From Arabidopsis thaliana (Eukaryota; Streptophyta; Magnoliopsida; Brassicales; Brassicaceae), in the NCBI RefSeq assembly GCF_000001735.4, contig NC_003076.8:1302001-1366000 (forward strand): a DNA stretch of 64,000 nucleotides, written 5' to 3'. Positions 10,701 through 23,611 of the stretch are shown here, one piece after another (within the stretch, counting starts at the first letter, position 1; the number at the start of each line of letters is the position of its first letter). A program made the translations under genes and the position numbers. The notes under the pieces are model-generated. The model was not told where the DNA came from. It saw only the letters and a program-made list of their open reading frames with translations, and did no database searches.

Positions 10701-13700
10701 CTTCTGTGTCAGGATTCTATTGCGGAAATAATTTACAGGATGCAAAATCTGTATCTAGGAGACAAAGAAAGAGAACAAGAGCAAAATGCAATGGTCTTGT
10801 ACAAAGGAGATGGTGCACTTGTTCCCTATGAGAGCAAGAAGCGAAAACCAAGACCCAAAGTTGACATTGACGATGAAACAACTCGCATATGGAACTTACT
10901 GATGGGGAAAGGAGATGAAAAAGAAGGGGATGAAGAGAAGGATAAAAAGAAAGAGAAGTGGTGGGAAGAAGAAAGAAGAGTCTTCCGAGGAAGGGCTGAT
11001 TCCTTCATCGCTCGCATGCACCTGGTACAAGGTGAAGATCCACTTCTCTTCTCAACTCCATTTTTATTCACACAAATTAGTAGAATACTCAAAAATGATG
11101 TTTTGTTTGCAAAATTTTAAAATTCACTAGTTAACCATGTCAAATAATATTCATAATGCATCTTGTGAAGAACAGGTGTGCATTTATGGTGACAGCTGAA
11201 TGGTTTATGTGCCTATTATTTCTTTTACTGCTATAGATGACCAATTGAACTTAAACGTTTACAGGAGATAGACGTTTTTCGCCATGGAAGGGATCGGTGG
11301 TTGATTCGGTCATTGGAGTTTTCCTTACACAGAATGTCTCGGATCACCTTTCAAGGTATATGAGTTGCCTTAATAAATTGAGTTCCAAAACATAGAAATT
11401 AACCCATGGTGGTTTTACAATGCAGCTCTGCGTTCATGTCTCTAGCTGCTCGATTCCCTCCAAAATTAAGCAGCAGCCGAGAAGATGAAAGGAATGTTAG
11501 AAGCGTAGTTGTTGAAGATCCAGAAGGATGCATTCTGAACTTAAATGAAATTCCTTCGTGGCAGGAAAAGGTTCAACATCCATCTGACATGGAAGTTTCT
11601 GGGGTTGATAGTGGATCAAAAGAGCAGCTAAGGGACTGTTCAAACTCTGGAATTGAAAGATTTAATTTCTTAGAGAAGAGTATTCAAAATTTAGAAGAGG
11701 AAGTATTATCATCACAAGATTCTTTTGATCCGGCGATATTTCAGTCGTGTGGGAGAGTTGGATCCTGTTCATGTTCCAAATCAGACGCAGAGTTTCCTAC
11801 AACCAGGTGTGAAACAAAAACTGTCAGTGGAACATCACAATCAGTGCAAACTGGGAGCCCAAACTTGTCTGATGAAATTTGTCTTCAAGGGAATGAGAGA
11901 CCGCATCTATATGAAGGATCTGGTGATGTTCAGAAACAAGAAACTACAAATGTCGCTCAGAAGAAACCTGATCTTGAAAAAACAATGAATTGGAAAGACT
12001 CTGTCTGTTTTGGTCAGCCAAGAAATGATACTAATTGGCAAACAACTCCTTCCAGCAGCTATGAGCAGTGTGCGACTCGACAGCCACATGTACTAGACAT
12101 AGAGGATTTTGGAATGCAAGGTGAAGGCCTTGGTTATTCTTGGATGTCCATCTCACCAAGAGTTGACAGAGTAAAGAACAAAAATGTACCACGCAGGTTT
12201 TTCAGACAAGGTGGAAGTGTTCCAAGAGAATTCACAGGTCAGATCATACCATCAACGCCTCATGAATTACCAGGAATGGGATTGTCCGGTTCCTCAAGCG
12301 CCGTCCAAGAACACCAGGACGATACCCAACATAATCAACAAGATGAGATGAATAAAGCATCCCATTTACAAAAAACATTTTTGGATCTGCTCAACTCCTC
12401 TGAAGAATGCCTTACAAGACAGTCCAGTACCAAACAGAACATCACGGATGGCTGTCTACCGAGAGATAGAACTGCTGAAGACGTGGTTGATCCGCTCAGT
12501 AACAATTCAAGCTTACAGAACATATTGGTCGAATCAAATTCCAGCAATAAAGAGCAGACGGCAGTTGAATACAAGGAGACAAATGCCACTATTTTACGAG
12601 AGATGAAAGGGACGCTTGCTGATGGGAAAAAGCCTACAAGCCAGTGGGATAGTCTCAGAAAAGATGTGGAGGGGAATGAAGGGAGACAGGAACGAAACAA
12701 AAACAATATGGATTCCATAGACTATGAAGCAATAAGACGTGCTAGTATCAGCGAGATTTCTGAGGCTATCAAGGAAAGAGGGATGAATAACATGTTGGCC
12801 GTACGAATTAAGGTAAATCTACTAATTTCAGTTGAGACCCTCATCAAATCTGTCAGAAGGCTTGAACATCAGTAAATTATGTAACCATATTTACAACATT
12901 GCAGGATTTCCTAGAACGGATAGTTAAAGATCATGGTGGTATCGACCTTGAATGGTTGAGAGAATCTCCTCCTGATAAAGCCAAGTGGGTAAATCACATT
13001 TTTAGTGACTGCAACACTAGCACGATCGATTTACTCAACAATTACGTCAAACTGAGTATTAACAAGTTGCTCATGAACATTTCACAGGGACTATCTCTTG
13101 AGCATAAGAGGTCTGGGTTTGAAAAGTGTTGAATGCGTGCGACTCTTAACACTCCACAATCTTGCTTTCCCTGTGAGTCAGACTATTCCATTATCTACTA
13201 AAAACTTAGAATAACTCCGGCTAACTAAGCTGGAACTTGTATTGATGATATGAAGGTTGACACGAATGTTGGAAGGATAGCAGTTAGGATGGGATGGGTG
13301 CCTCTACAACCCCTACCTGAATCACTTCAGTTACACCTCCTGGAGCTGTAAGTTTCTTTTTGTTTGTCATCTAAACAACGAAATTTTTATGCAAGTCATA
13401 ACCATGCTGTGTTTTCACAGATACCCAGTGCTCGAGTCCATCCAAAAATTTCTTTGGCCAAGACTTTGCAAACTCGATCAACGAACACTGTATGCTCATA
13501 AACTCTAACAAATCATCTGTCTGAAAAACCAATATTTCTTTGGTAGAATTCTATTGTCATTACTCATTACTAACAGCGAAATTAATTAACGTTCTTTTTC
13601 TTACTCAGGTATGAATTACACTACCAACTGATTACGTTTGGAAAGGTATTATTGCTCTAAGCTTTGAATTTATCATATGGTAATTTCAAGCATTGTAGGC

Positions 13701-16091
13701 ACCTGATCAATTATGTGTCTAAATCATGTGAATTCATGTCAGGTATTTTGCACAAAGAGTAGACCAAATTGTAATGCATGTCCAATGAGAGGAGAGTGCA
13801 GACACTTTGCCAGTGCTTATGCTAGGTAAGCAAGCTTTCATGTACTTATATGCAATAATTAAAGATAAAATTTAGGATTATGGGTAAGTAACAAAAAATT
13901 AGGCTCAGTTTCATGGTAGCTAGCTGGAAATAGTATTACAAGAACAACATAAAGATCAAAGACAGAATCATGGATCCATATGCACTATCATTTTAGCTCT
14001 TGTAATCCATACATGAACACTATATGCCAAAGTAGGGATTTCAAATATGAGATTCGATGACTGATGCCATTGTAACAGTGCAAGACTTGCTTTACCGGCA
14101 CCAGAGGAGAGGAGCTTAACAAGTGCAACTATTCCGGTCCCTCCCGAGTCCTATCCTCCTGTAGCCATCCCGATGATAGAACTACCTCTTCCGTTGGAGA
14201 AATCCCTAGCAAGTGGAGCACCATCGAATAGAGAAAACTGTGAACCAATAATTGAAGAGCCGGCCTCGCCCGGGCAAGAGTGCACTGAAATAACCGAGAG
14301 TGATATTGAAGATGCTTACTACAATGAGGACCCTGACGAGATCCCAACAATAAAACTCAACATTGAACAGTTTGGAATGACTCTACGGGAACACATGGAA
14401 AGAAACATGGAGCTCCAAGAAGGTGACATGTCCAAGGCTTTGGTTGCTTTGCATCCAACAACTACTTCTATTCCAACTCCCAAACTAAAGAACATTAGCC
14501 GTCTCAGGACAGAGCACCAAGTGTAAGCTAATATCTCCTCCTATATTTTATCTTCCATATAAATTTTGGGGAAAAAATCGCTCTCCATCTGGTTTTAGAA
14601 CATGCGGGTCAGCCAGGGTTATGGCATTTTTATATATTTCACCGATCGGCCCGAGCTGGCTCTGGTTGACTCGTATGCCACCCTGCATTGAACAAACCAG
14701 TAGGAGACAAGCAAGCAAAACGTTTTAAGATAAGGTCTATGGTAAAATGACAAGGTAACTGATAAATGTGTCGTCTATTTGCAGGTACGAGCTCCCAGAT
14801 TCACATCGTCTCCTTGATGGTGTAAGTCAATTTTTAACTCTCTCTATACTCGAGTTGTTTCACTTGAGCAACACTGTTTAAAAGTCCTCATTTGATAAAA
14901 TAACAGATGGATAAAAGAGAACCAGATGATCCAAGTCCTTATCTCTTAGCTATATGGACACCAGGTGAGAATAAAACTGCAATGTTTCATTCATGTGTCT
15001 ACAGTATCAAAGAAAGTACAGCTAGAGCTAAAAAGCATTTGAAATAGAGTCGGTTAAATATGAAAGTTTGAATCTGTAAATGAAAGCCGGAACGTAGCAT
15101 TGGTGGATGTTATATGTAAATTAGTTTTTGAGATTGGTCTAATGTAGTTGTTTGACTGCCAGGTGAAACAGCGAATTCGGCACAACCGCCTGAACAGAAG
15201 TGTGGAGGGAAAGCGTCTGGCAAAATGTGCTTTGACGAGACTTGTTCTGAGTGTAACAGTCTGAGGGAAGCAAACTCACAGACAGTTCGAGGAACTCTTC
15301 TGGTGAGATTATCTTGATCTTTTGTGTTGCTCATGAAAAGGAGAAGTGAGAATACAAGTTTGCTAATATCATTTTTTCGTCATTCACAGATACCTTGTCG
15401 GACTGCCATGAGAGGAAGTTTTCCGCTCAACGGGACATATTTCCAAGTCAACGAGGTTAGATGAAATAAAACTCAAACAGACAGACGAAACATTATTTCT
15501 GTTTAGTGTTGGTTCTTTATCCTCCTTGCCATTTTTTATCTTGCAGTTATTTGCAGACCACGAGTCCAGTCTCAAACCCATCGATGTTCCTAGAGATTGG
15601 ATATGGGATCTCCCAAGAAGGACTGTTTACTTCGGAACATCAGTAACATCAATATTCAGAGGTAAAAACATTCGTAATAGAGTTAGTTAATCAAATGTCC
15701 AAAACACAAGAAAGCTTCACCGTCCAATACACAAGAAAGCTTCACCTTCTCTTTGCCAAAAAAGATCTTAGAATGTTTTGCTGAATTTGTGCAGGTCTTT
15801 CAACGGAGCAGATACAGTTCTGCTTTTGGAAAGGTAAACGTTAACTTTCGACCCAGAGAAATCCGGAAAATCTATTGCTTTGTTCTGATCAATACGTTAA
15901 ACATATACACACACACTTTACACTTAGGACCAATACTGTTCTGATCTGTGATAGAAACTGGTAAACATCTAACAATTATGATTGCAGGATTCGTATGTGT
16001 CCGTGGATTCGAACAGAAGACAAGAGCACCGCGTCCATTAATGGCAAGGTTGCATTTTCCTGCGAGCAAATTGAAGAACAACAAAACCTAA
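7786..16091 (+). CDS. DME: DEMETER, 5-methylcytosine DNA glycosylase/lyase
   Basis: Coding exons: 7786-8356, 8468-10588, 10687-11031, 11265-11355, 11426-12812, 12905-12984, 13088-13172, 13256-13347, 13421-13489, 13609-13645, 13743-13825, 14079-14522, 14785-14821, 14907-14964, 15163-15302, 15390-15455, 15547-15661, 15795-15833, 15988-16091. They sum to 1987 codons plus stop with every phase consistent. The protein is a nuclear base-excision enzyme that removes 5-methylcytosine; in the central cell it activates maternal alleles of imprinted genes. Visible features: basic repeats near residues 299-332, a glutamine-rich spacer, and a split helix-hairpin-helix glycosylase fold with GLGLK (Lys1544, the lyase nucleophile) and VDTNVGR (Asp1562). 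An Fe-S loop uses Cys1629, 1636, 1639 and 1645. A C-terminal domain with CRTAMRGSFPLNGTYFQVNE follows. Met259 corresponds to the start of the older 1729-residue model. Confidence 0.97.
8818..8913 (+). repeat. 57-bp tandem duplication within DME exon 2
   Basis: Two near-identical 39-bp blocks at 8818-8856 and 8875-8913, offset by 57 bp (19 codons). Each encodes VVVEGKPKRKPRK. The result is two copies of a Lys/Arg-rich, AT-hook-like or nuclear-localization-like segment. They differ by one silent base (AGA versus AGG). Confidence 0.92.
15698..15747 (+). repeat. 25-bp tandem duplication in a DME intron
   Basis: Two copies of a 25-bp unit (15698-15722 and 15723-15747) share ACACAAGAAAGCTTCACC. 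They lie inside the intron between the coding exons ending at 15661 and starting at 15795, and do not disturb the splice sites. Confidence 0.85.
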
Positions 16092-17210
16092 AGATGACTG
16101 GAAGAAAGCAAACGCATTGCTTCTCTGCTCTCCTCTATTTAAAGCCAGGAAAAGTCCCATTTAGACATAATAACAGGAATCCAAATAGGCTATTTTCTCT
16201 TTCTTTCTTATTTCATTCATAGAGCAGAAGCGACACAAAAAAGTTTTTTGGGTTATTTATTTTCTCTCTAACAAATTTGTAGCGTTTTGGGTCTTTTTCT
16301 GGCTGTCACTAGCGTGGCAAATCCAATGTCTGCGCACACTTAGGCGCATTGTCAATAAAATTTCTCCGGCCACCGGAGTGTTTAGCATCTTTTAACCGGC
16401 GGCTAATGCGAATATTTCCGGTAACACATATTCCTTATTCTATGTTGGGTTTTGTGATAACGGCAGTGGGCCTTACTAGACAATGATCATCAATAAAACT
16501 AACACAAAGTTGAATGCTACAAAGTAGAAAGTGAAGAAAAAATAATATAGACATTGCCGAATGCCAACCAAAAAGAAAAGCAAAATCATCAAATCGAACA
16601 AAGTATTTTTATAATTACTCTCGACTCTTGAGCATAATAATCTCTTTGATTAAGCATGAAACATTGTTTTTAATAAAATACTAAACATGTTATATGTTAA
16701 GAAAAATTGAATTATTTTTGTAACATGGATATAACTTGAAAAAACATGTGTGTGAAGAACAGAAAAGATTATATAATAATATGGTAGATTAAAAACATTA
16801 GATTATACGAGGAGCAAAGTAGTTAGCACCAGCAAAAACTCACATACTCATGTTTAGCATGTGCCCAACACAACACTTACACCTTTTGGGCCTCACGAAT
16901 GGCCAAGTAGGTGAGAGAGAATCACTGTTATTTACCTTTTTGCCCTCATGTATATTCTCTCGTTAAAAGTATCTGAACCAATGATTATCCGCCACGTAGA
17001 TACTCTCTGGGTGCACCAAGTTGCAAGAGTAGCATCTAAACCAATCACTTTGAATATATCCAAGATGCCATCCCGGTTCAAGTTTTTATCAAGAGTAAAA
17101 GTTCCATTTTCATTTCTCATAATCAGATTCGTATTCACGCGCCTATTATCTCGAACTTATCCAACACGCGCGTTTAATCAACCGTTGGATTCTCAATGGA
17201 CGGTGGATTA
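16092..17210. other. DME 3' UTR and spacer to sulfite reductase
   Basis: The DME 3' UTR probably runs to about 16230-16300. The rest, about 16300-17200, is AT-rich with scattered GC islands (CTCCGGCCACCGGAG at about 16362). No gene frame, RNA gene or transposon end is supported. Small frames at 16932-17211 overlap on both strands and have no codon bias. Confidence 0.5.
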
Positions 17211-17266
17211 AATTAGCTGAAAAGTAAAGCGGTGCGTTTTACGCGCTTCTTCTGGCTAGCCGCCGC

Positions 17267-17295
17267 ACGTGTCATGCACGTGATAGCGCACGTTA
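17267..17295 (+). promoter_or_regulatory. Cluster of three ACGT elements (two G-boxes) upstream of sulfite reductase
   Basis: CACGTG occurs at 17267-17272 and 17278-17283, and CACGTT at 17290-17295, starts spaced 11 and 12 bp, so on about the same helix face. This is the core motif for bZIP and bHLH factors. The cluster is 109-137 bp upstream of the start codon, followed by a CT-rich leader at about 17383-17400. Confidence 0.7.
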
Positions 17296-17403
17296 GCTTT
17301 GACCATTGTCTTTTGTTCTCTATTAGTTTTTTAACACACGCCCCCTTATTCGATTTCTCACCCACCCAAAGCCACTCACTCTCTCTTCTCTCTCTCTGAA
17401 GCG

Positions 17404-20298
17404 ATGTCATCGACGTTTCGAGCTCCGGCGGGAGCCGCTACTGTGTTTACGGCGGATCAGAAGATCAGACTTGGGAGGCTCGACGCTCTGAGATCCTCTC
17501 ATTCTGTTTTCTTAGGAAGATATGGACGCGGCGGCGTCCCGGTTCCTCCTTCCGCTTCTTCGTCGAGTTCTTCGCCTATTCAAGCCGTCTCCACTGTAAG
17601 ATTCGATACCTGCTCTTGATTTATTATAGTTACAAGGAGTTTTCTGCTTATGGTCGTGAAAAATTCATGAGATGCTTTTTGAATCGCCTTCACGAATATT
17701 CTTAAAAAATTTATGTTATCTGAGATTCTGATTATTATCTTAGTGGAAATGATTACTGGATTATGATAATTGATGCAGCTGTATCGTGAAAATCATTATT
17801 TATTCGGTAATTCATAGCTTTTCATATTGGTGATTAATATTTTATGAAATTGAGTTTAGGATTAAATAAGATATAGCAGTGTGAGAGAGAGAGAGATTCA
17901 GTGATGCGTTCTCATGTTTGATTTTGTTTTTTTGTTTCTTTTTTTAGCCTGCGAAGCCTGAGACTGCGACCAAGCGGAGCAAAGTCGAAATTATCAAGGA
18001 GAAGAGTAATTTCATAAGGTATCCTTTGAACGAGGAGCTTTTAACAGAGGCTCCAAATGTCAACGAGTCAGCCGTGCAGCTTATCAAGTTCCACGGTAGC
18101 TACCAACAGTACAACAGAGAAGAACGTGGTGGAAGATCTTACTCCTTCATGCTTCGAACTAAGAATCCATCTGGGAAGGTCCCTAACCAGCTCTATTTGA
18201 CTATGGATGACTTAGCTGATGAGTTTGGAATTGGTACTCTTCGTTTGACCACAAGGCAGACGTTTCAGCTTCATGGTGTTCTGAAGCAGAATCTTAAGAC
18301 TGTGATGAGCTCGATTATTAAAAATATGGGTAGCACGCTTGGTGCATGTGGTGATCTGAACAGAAATGTTCTTGCTCCTGCTGCACCTTATGTGAAGAAA
18401 GACTATCTCTTTGCACAAGAAACTGCTGACAACATTGCGGCTCTTCTTTCTCCTCAATCAGGGTTCTATTATGATATGTGGGTTGATGGAGAGCAGTTCA
18501 TGACTGCTGAACCTCCAGAGGTAGTGAAGGCTCGAAATGATAACTCCCATGGAACTAACTTTGTCGACTCTCCTGAGCCCATCTATGGCACCCAGTTCTT
18601 GCCTAGAAAGTTCAAGGTCGCTGTAACTGTTCCTACAGATAATTCCGTCGACCTCCTCACCAATGACATTGGCGTTGTTGTTGTTTCAGATGAAAATGGG
18701 GAACCACAGGGTTTCAATATTTATGTAAGTTGACACTCATTTAGCCTAATGTGCTATTATATATATTTAGTGTCAGGCTTGTTTGCCCGCCTTTTCTTTC
18801 AGTATTCTTTTTCTGGATACTTTCTTGGTTTTAAACTAATGATGATAATGACTCATCTTGTAGGTTGGTGGGGGTATGGGAAGAACACACAGAATGGAGT
18901 CTACTTTTGCCCGCCTGGCAGAACCAATAGGTTATGTTCCAAAGGAAGATATTTTGTATGCTGTGAAGGCCATTGTAGTCACACAGCGAGAACACGGGAG
19001 ACGAGATGATCGTAAATATAGCAGAATGAAATATTTGATCAGCTCCTGGGGAATTGAGAAGTTCAGAGATGTTGTTGAGCAATATTATGGTAAAAAGTTT
19101 GAGCCTTCCCGTGAACTTCCAGAGTGGGAGTTCAAGAGTTACTTGGGATGGCATGAACAGGTATTGTTACTAAAACCCTTTTGAAAATTGCGTCACTTTC
19201 AGAACTTTATAGCATGGCTTAATCAATAAAATCTTATCGTCGTTGTGTACTGATAGGGAGATGGTGCATGGTTTTGTGGGCTTCACGTAGACAGTGGTCG
19301 TGTTGGAGGTATAATGAAGAAGACGCTGAGAGAAGTAATAGAGAAATACAAAATTGATGTCCGCATCACACCAAACCAAAACATTGTCTTGTGTGATATA
19401 AAGACTGAATGGAAGCGTCCCATCACCACAGTACTTGCTCAGGCCGGCTTACTGGTAAGCAGTTTTATTTGACCCATAAGGTATGAAAATCTAATAGCTA
19501 TTGTGTCTTAAGCTGAGCAAACCATTGCTTATTTGTGCAGCAACCTGAGTTTGTCGACCCATTAAACCAAACTGCAATGGCTTGCCCAGCTTTTCCTTTG
19601 TGCCCTCTGGCAATAACTGAGGCAGAGCGCGGGATCCCCAGCATTCTAAAGAGAGTTAGGGCAATGTTTGAAAAGGTAAGATCTCTCTGTGCACTTATCT
19701 AATCTTGTGCCATTACAGGCATTTGATATTGATGTGCAAAACTTCTTCCTTGTATCAGGTTGGTCTGGACTACGACGAGTCTGTTGTGATAAGAGTAACC
19801 GGTTGTCCAAACGGCTGTGCAAGACCGTACATGGCTGAGCTCGGTCTAGTCGGGGATGGTCCCAACAGCTATCAGGTACGGTTGGAGCACAAGCTCTTGT
19901 TACTAGTGATGAGACAGTATAGTAGTAAGCAAGCAGGCTAATATTCTGAGTTGTTGTCGGTTGTGCAGGTTTGGCTAGGAGGAACACCGAACCTGACCCA
20001 GATAGCGAGAAGTTTCATGGATAAGGTTAAGGTTCACGACTTAGAGAAAGTCTGCGAGCCATTGTTCTATCACTGGAAACTAGAGAGGCAAACTAAAGAA
20101 TCATTTGGAGAATACACAACCCGCATGGTAAGTATCACATATAACTTCTCTTTAACTCTCTCACTGTGGCTTGAACATTTATATTGAAGAAGAAGAAAAA
20201 ACAAATGACTGTGTTTTTTAACTTTAACAATGGTAAAATTGCAGGGATTCGAGAAACTGAAGGAGCTGATAGATACATACAAAGGAGTTTCTCAATGA
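17404..20298 (+). CDS. SIR: Ferredoxin-dependent assimilatory sulfite reductase, plastid
   Basis: Exons: 17404-17595, 17948-18724, 18864-19160, 19257-19454, 19541-19675, 19759-19875, 19969-20127, 20245-20298. All introns are phase 0 and the product is 642 aa. The enzyme reduces sulfite to sulfide with six electrons from ferredoxin, the step before cysteine synthesis, and can also coat plastid nucleoids. The first ~60 residues are Ser/Ala/Arg-rich with few acidic residues, fitting a plastid transit peptide and matching exon 1. Two ferredoxin-like half domains and two sirohaem/Fe-S half domains follow. The 4Fe-4S/sirohaem cysteines are C503 and C509 (CPAFPLC) and C549 and C553 (GCPNGC). The GGGMGR segment and a QNIVLCDI strand are also present. 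It is a single gene with an intact frame. Confidence 0.97.
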
Positions 20299-20513
20299 GC
20301 ACAACAGAGATCATCTTTCGTTTTATAATTCATGTAATGTAATGTCTCTGTCTGAACTGTTACTCTTCGGTAACTCTGATGGAGAACTTGTTCTCGTTTT
20401 GGTTTGATTTTGTACCCTCTTTTTTTTTTTTGTTTTTTTGGATTGCTTTGTCTTTGATTGGATAATGAAGCATTACTGTATCAAGGCTAATTAGCCCATC
20501 AATAAGCCTTTTT
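20299..20513 (+). other. Sulfite reductase 3' UTR and short spacer
   Basis: The region after the stop is T-rich, with ATGTAATGT and TTTTTTTTTTT stretches typical of plant far-upstream and near-upstream polyadenylation elements. Transcript end is likely about 20400-20480. Confidence 0.4.
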
Positions 20514-21378
20514 AAAGCTCTGGATATGGAAAAGTCAGAACCTCTCTCTCTTATCTCTCTAAATTTTAGAGAGAGAGAGATTTTGTTCGATGTTTTGCAT
20601 GCTTTACCAGCTTATGAATCCGGATGTGATCCGGTTTTGTCGATCTATCTCGCTGTCCTATCTCGCCGTCCGGTGTATCCGGTGTTGTTTACGGCTATCC
20701 CGTTGCCGTTCTGTTTGTTTCACCGAATTGATTTGGGAAACAATTTGATATCAGTTTTTTCTTCTTTTCTAACTGGAAATTTTCATGGCCTTCTCTCGAT
20801 CCGTTCCACCACCATCCACAATCAGGTAAGTGTTTTGGTGTTTCGATTGGGCGACTGTTTTAGTCTCATCCACATGAATCAATATCCAGATTTGGGCGAA
20901 TTCTGGGTTGCTTGACTCCTTCCAACCGTTATAGTTGAAACGGTCCGGCGTTTTTGACGGCTTCAATCACCTCATTTGAGGTCCGTCTTGCCATTCCAGG
21001 AAGTCAAGATATCAATTTCCGAAGTCTATTCTTATTAGCAAGTGATGACAAGAGATCAGAAGCTTCACCTCGTGGTTGATTGTTTGCTGACAACTTCTTT
21101 CATGCTTTTGTTCTCGGAAAAGATCCAGTGATGAGAAGAGAAAGAATTTGAAGATTAAATTGAATCTTTTATCTTTTTCGGTTTAATAGTTGTTTGTTTT
21201 TATAATCCGGAGATGTTTCCGGTTGTTCACTCGCCGGAAATTGTGCCGGCTTCTGTCTGCATATTTTGCTGAAGGGGTTGTGGGTACCGGTTTACTAGGT
21301 TATCCGGTTCACCCGGTTTGTAAGATTGGTTTAATGAATAAAAATCCCTTATGAGAAAAAAAAAAAAGCTCTGGATAT
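20514..21378 (+). mobile_element. Retroposed LINE-like insertion with poly(A) tail and 14-bp target duplication
   Basis: The identical 14-mer AAAGCTCTGGATAT occurs at 20514-20527 and 21365-21378. The second copy directly follows an A-tract (about 21355-21364). The 837 bp between (20528-21364) is therefore a reverse-transcribed insertion in plus orientation. Its GC content is higher than the flanks, it begins GGAAAAGTCAGAACC, and it has a 129-codon frame (20526-20915) with no domain I recognise. It could be an internally deleted or 5'-truncated LINE, or a non-autonomous derivative. Family assignment needs a repeat library. Confidence 0.8.
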
Positions 21379-21634
21379 CATTTGATTACTCCTCTTTCTA
21401 AGATGGCTTCTTATGCTTTTTCTTTCTGTTGTTGCTCAGTTGCTCTGTTTAAATATGGACTGTTTTTTTAACCCACAAGTAAAACATTTTGAGAAATTTA
21501 CACACCACTGTAATTTTTTAATGTCCACAATTATTTAAAAAAACATATTCACACATAAAAAACAGAATGGACGGGAGGGGTATAACTGGAAATTTTTTCA
21601 CATCGATTAAATTGGTTGAAAACCTAATCGCCTT

Positions 21635-21643
21635 AAACCCTAA
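21635..21643 (+). promoter_or_regulatory. Telo-box in the RRM gene leader
   Basis: AAACCCTAA lies 57 bp before the start codon. Telo-boxes are common near the starts of Arabidopsis ribosome-biogenesis and translation genes, which suits the nucleolar protein predicted downstream. Confidence 0.6.
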
Positions 21644-21699
21644 TTGTATCATCCTCTTCCTTGCGTTCTCTCTTTCTCTCTCTCGCCGACGACGAAAAC

Positions 21700-23486
21700 A
21701 TGGGTGCCAAGGCGAAGAAAGCTTTGAAGAAGAACATGAAGAAGGTTGCTGCTTCGGCTTCTTCTTCTCAGCTACCTCTTCCCCAGAACCCGAAACCTTC
21801 AGCTGATTTTTTGGTATTTCCTTCGATACTTTCTCTTACTACCACCATTGTTTCGATTTCGTATCAGACTCTTTAGGGTTTTACATTGAATCTCTCTGTA
21901 TGGGTTTTTGTTGATAGCCACTAGAAGGAGGTCCAGCTCGAAAAGCTCCAGTTACCACCCCACCTCTTCAGAATAAAGCTACTGTGCTATACATCGGTAG
22001 AATCCCTCATGGCTTCTATGAGACTGAGATTGAAGGTATAAATTTACACCCTTTATTATTGTGTTTGCTCAATTTAATGCCCTTTGTTGTCACAAACTTG
22101 CTAATATGAATAAACCTTTTTATTATCTATCTATGGTTTATGTGTTTGATAATCTGGTTTTCCTTTCTGGGTTATAGCTTTCTTCTCGCAGTTTGGAACA
22201 GTTAAGAGAGTTAGAGTCGCCAGAAACAAAAAGGTTATACATTGATTGATACTTTATTTTGTTTGCTCTTGTTTGATACGATGTGCTCTTTCTTAACTCT
22301 TTGAATTTGTATTCGTCTTAACAGACTGGGAAATCAAAGCATTTTGGGTTCATACAGTTTGAGGACCCTGAGGTATACTTTAGATTCTGTATAAAATTGG
22401 TGAAACCGTTGTGTGCTATATATATACTCTAGATTCAATTCTTGACATTTTTATTTGGTTCTCTGCAGGTGGCGGAAATTGCAGCGGGTGCAATGAATGA
22501 TTATTTGTTGATGGAGCACATGCTTAAAGTCCATGTCATTGAACCAGAGAATGTTAAACCCAATCTGTGAGTGATTTTAATCGACTTTTTTTCGTAGTGA
22601 TCAGGGATCTTCTTTGCAAATAGTTAGTTGGCATATCTAATTGTGTAGGTTAGCTATTTTACTTGGCTGCTTATGTACTTTGTGCTATATTGTTGAATGA
22701 AAGAGCTCTATATAACAATATACTATCTCGTGTGGTTTAGCGCAAGCTTTGAAGTACAATGTTCTATGGTTTACAGAGTGAGACTTAATGACATTTGAGT
22801 CATAGGATGATACTAGATAGGATGTGATAAAATAAGTGAGGATAAAAGAGAGTTTATTGAAAGATCGTTTTCTTGGCTGAGATGGTTTTATTTATGAGTC
22901 ATAAAATTAGGGTAAAGAAAATGTGATTCTTGTCCCCTACCTTGGTTTCTAATGACTCCATACTCTAAAAGATGTGCGAGACTCTCTAGTGTTTCCAGAA
23001 GAGAACATGCATGACCTATTTTGAGAATTGTTCTTTTCAAGTAGTTGTGGATCTTAATGTATCTATGTCCTGAATGTTATAGGTGGAGAGGGTTTAAATG
23101 TAACTTCAAACCAGTGGATTCGGTTCAGATTGAGCGAAGACAACTTAATAAGGTTATTCTCTCCACTTTTCTTGTTATCAATATGCCATTTCTCTTGAAC
23201 AAGTGGCTCTAACTTTGATTTATGTCACTGTTGTATACAGGAAAGGACATTGGAAGAGCATAGGAAAATGTTGCAGAAGATAGTTAAAAAGGATCAGAAA
23301 AGGAGGAAGAGAATCGAAGCCGCTGGAATAGAATACGAATGCCCTGAGCTTGTAAGTTTCCGATTACACAATTCTATACACTACATCTTCAACATTGAAC
23401 TAATAACTGCATGTTTTGTGTCACTGCTTCAGGTTGGAAACACACAGCCAGTCCCGAAGAGGATCAAGTTTAGTGAAGAAGACTAA
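21700..23486 (+). CDS. RRM RNA-binding protein, NIFK/Nop15-type nucleolar factor
   Basis: Exons: 21700-21813, 21918-22035, 22178-22233, 22325-22372, 22469-22566, 23083-23152, 23241-23351, 23433-23486; 222 aa. A Lys-rich N-terminus is followed by a single RRM (about residues 60-136) with RNP2 LYIGRI at 63-67 and RNP1 KHFGFIQF at 101-108. Then come NLWRGFKCNF and a charged helical tail (about 160-200). Family knowledge: this layout matches MKI67-FHA-interacting nucleolar phosphoprotein and yeast Nop15, which act in 60S pre-rRNA processing. The first in-frame ATG after the CT-rich leader is used; an earlier frame extension has only near-cognate starts. The long intron at 22567-23082 holds nothing recognisable. 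I believe this is AT5G04600. Confidence 0.9.
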
Positions 23487-23611
23487 AAGCTGAAGCTGAA
23501 CAACACTTTTCCGATAACCTTTTTTGAATAGAAATCTGTTCTGTTGTACTCTTGATATTGGATCAATAACTAAACTTTAAAGTTTGCAATGAAAACTTCT
23601 GTTTCAATGAT

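Noticed and set aside
16932-17211. Overlapping 68- and 87-codon frames on opposite strands
   Set aside because: Chance open frames upstream of sulfite reductase; no codon bias, no splice-linked exons.
20526-20915. 129-codon plus-strand frame after sulfite reductase
   Set aside because: It begins inside the target duplication and lies within the retroposed insertion, so it is not called as a host gene.
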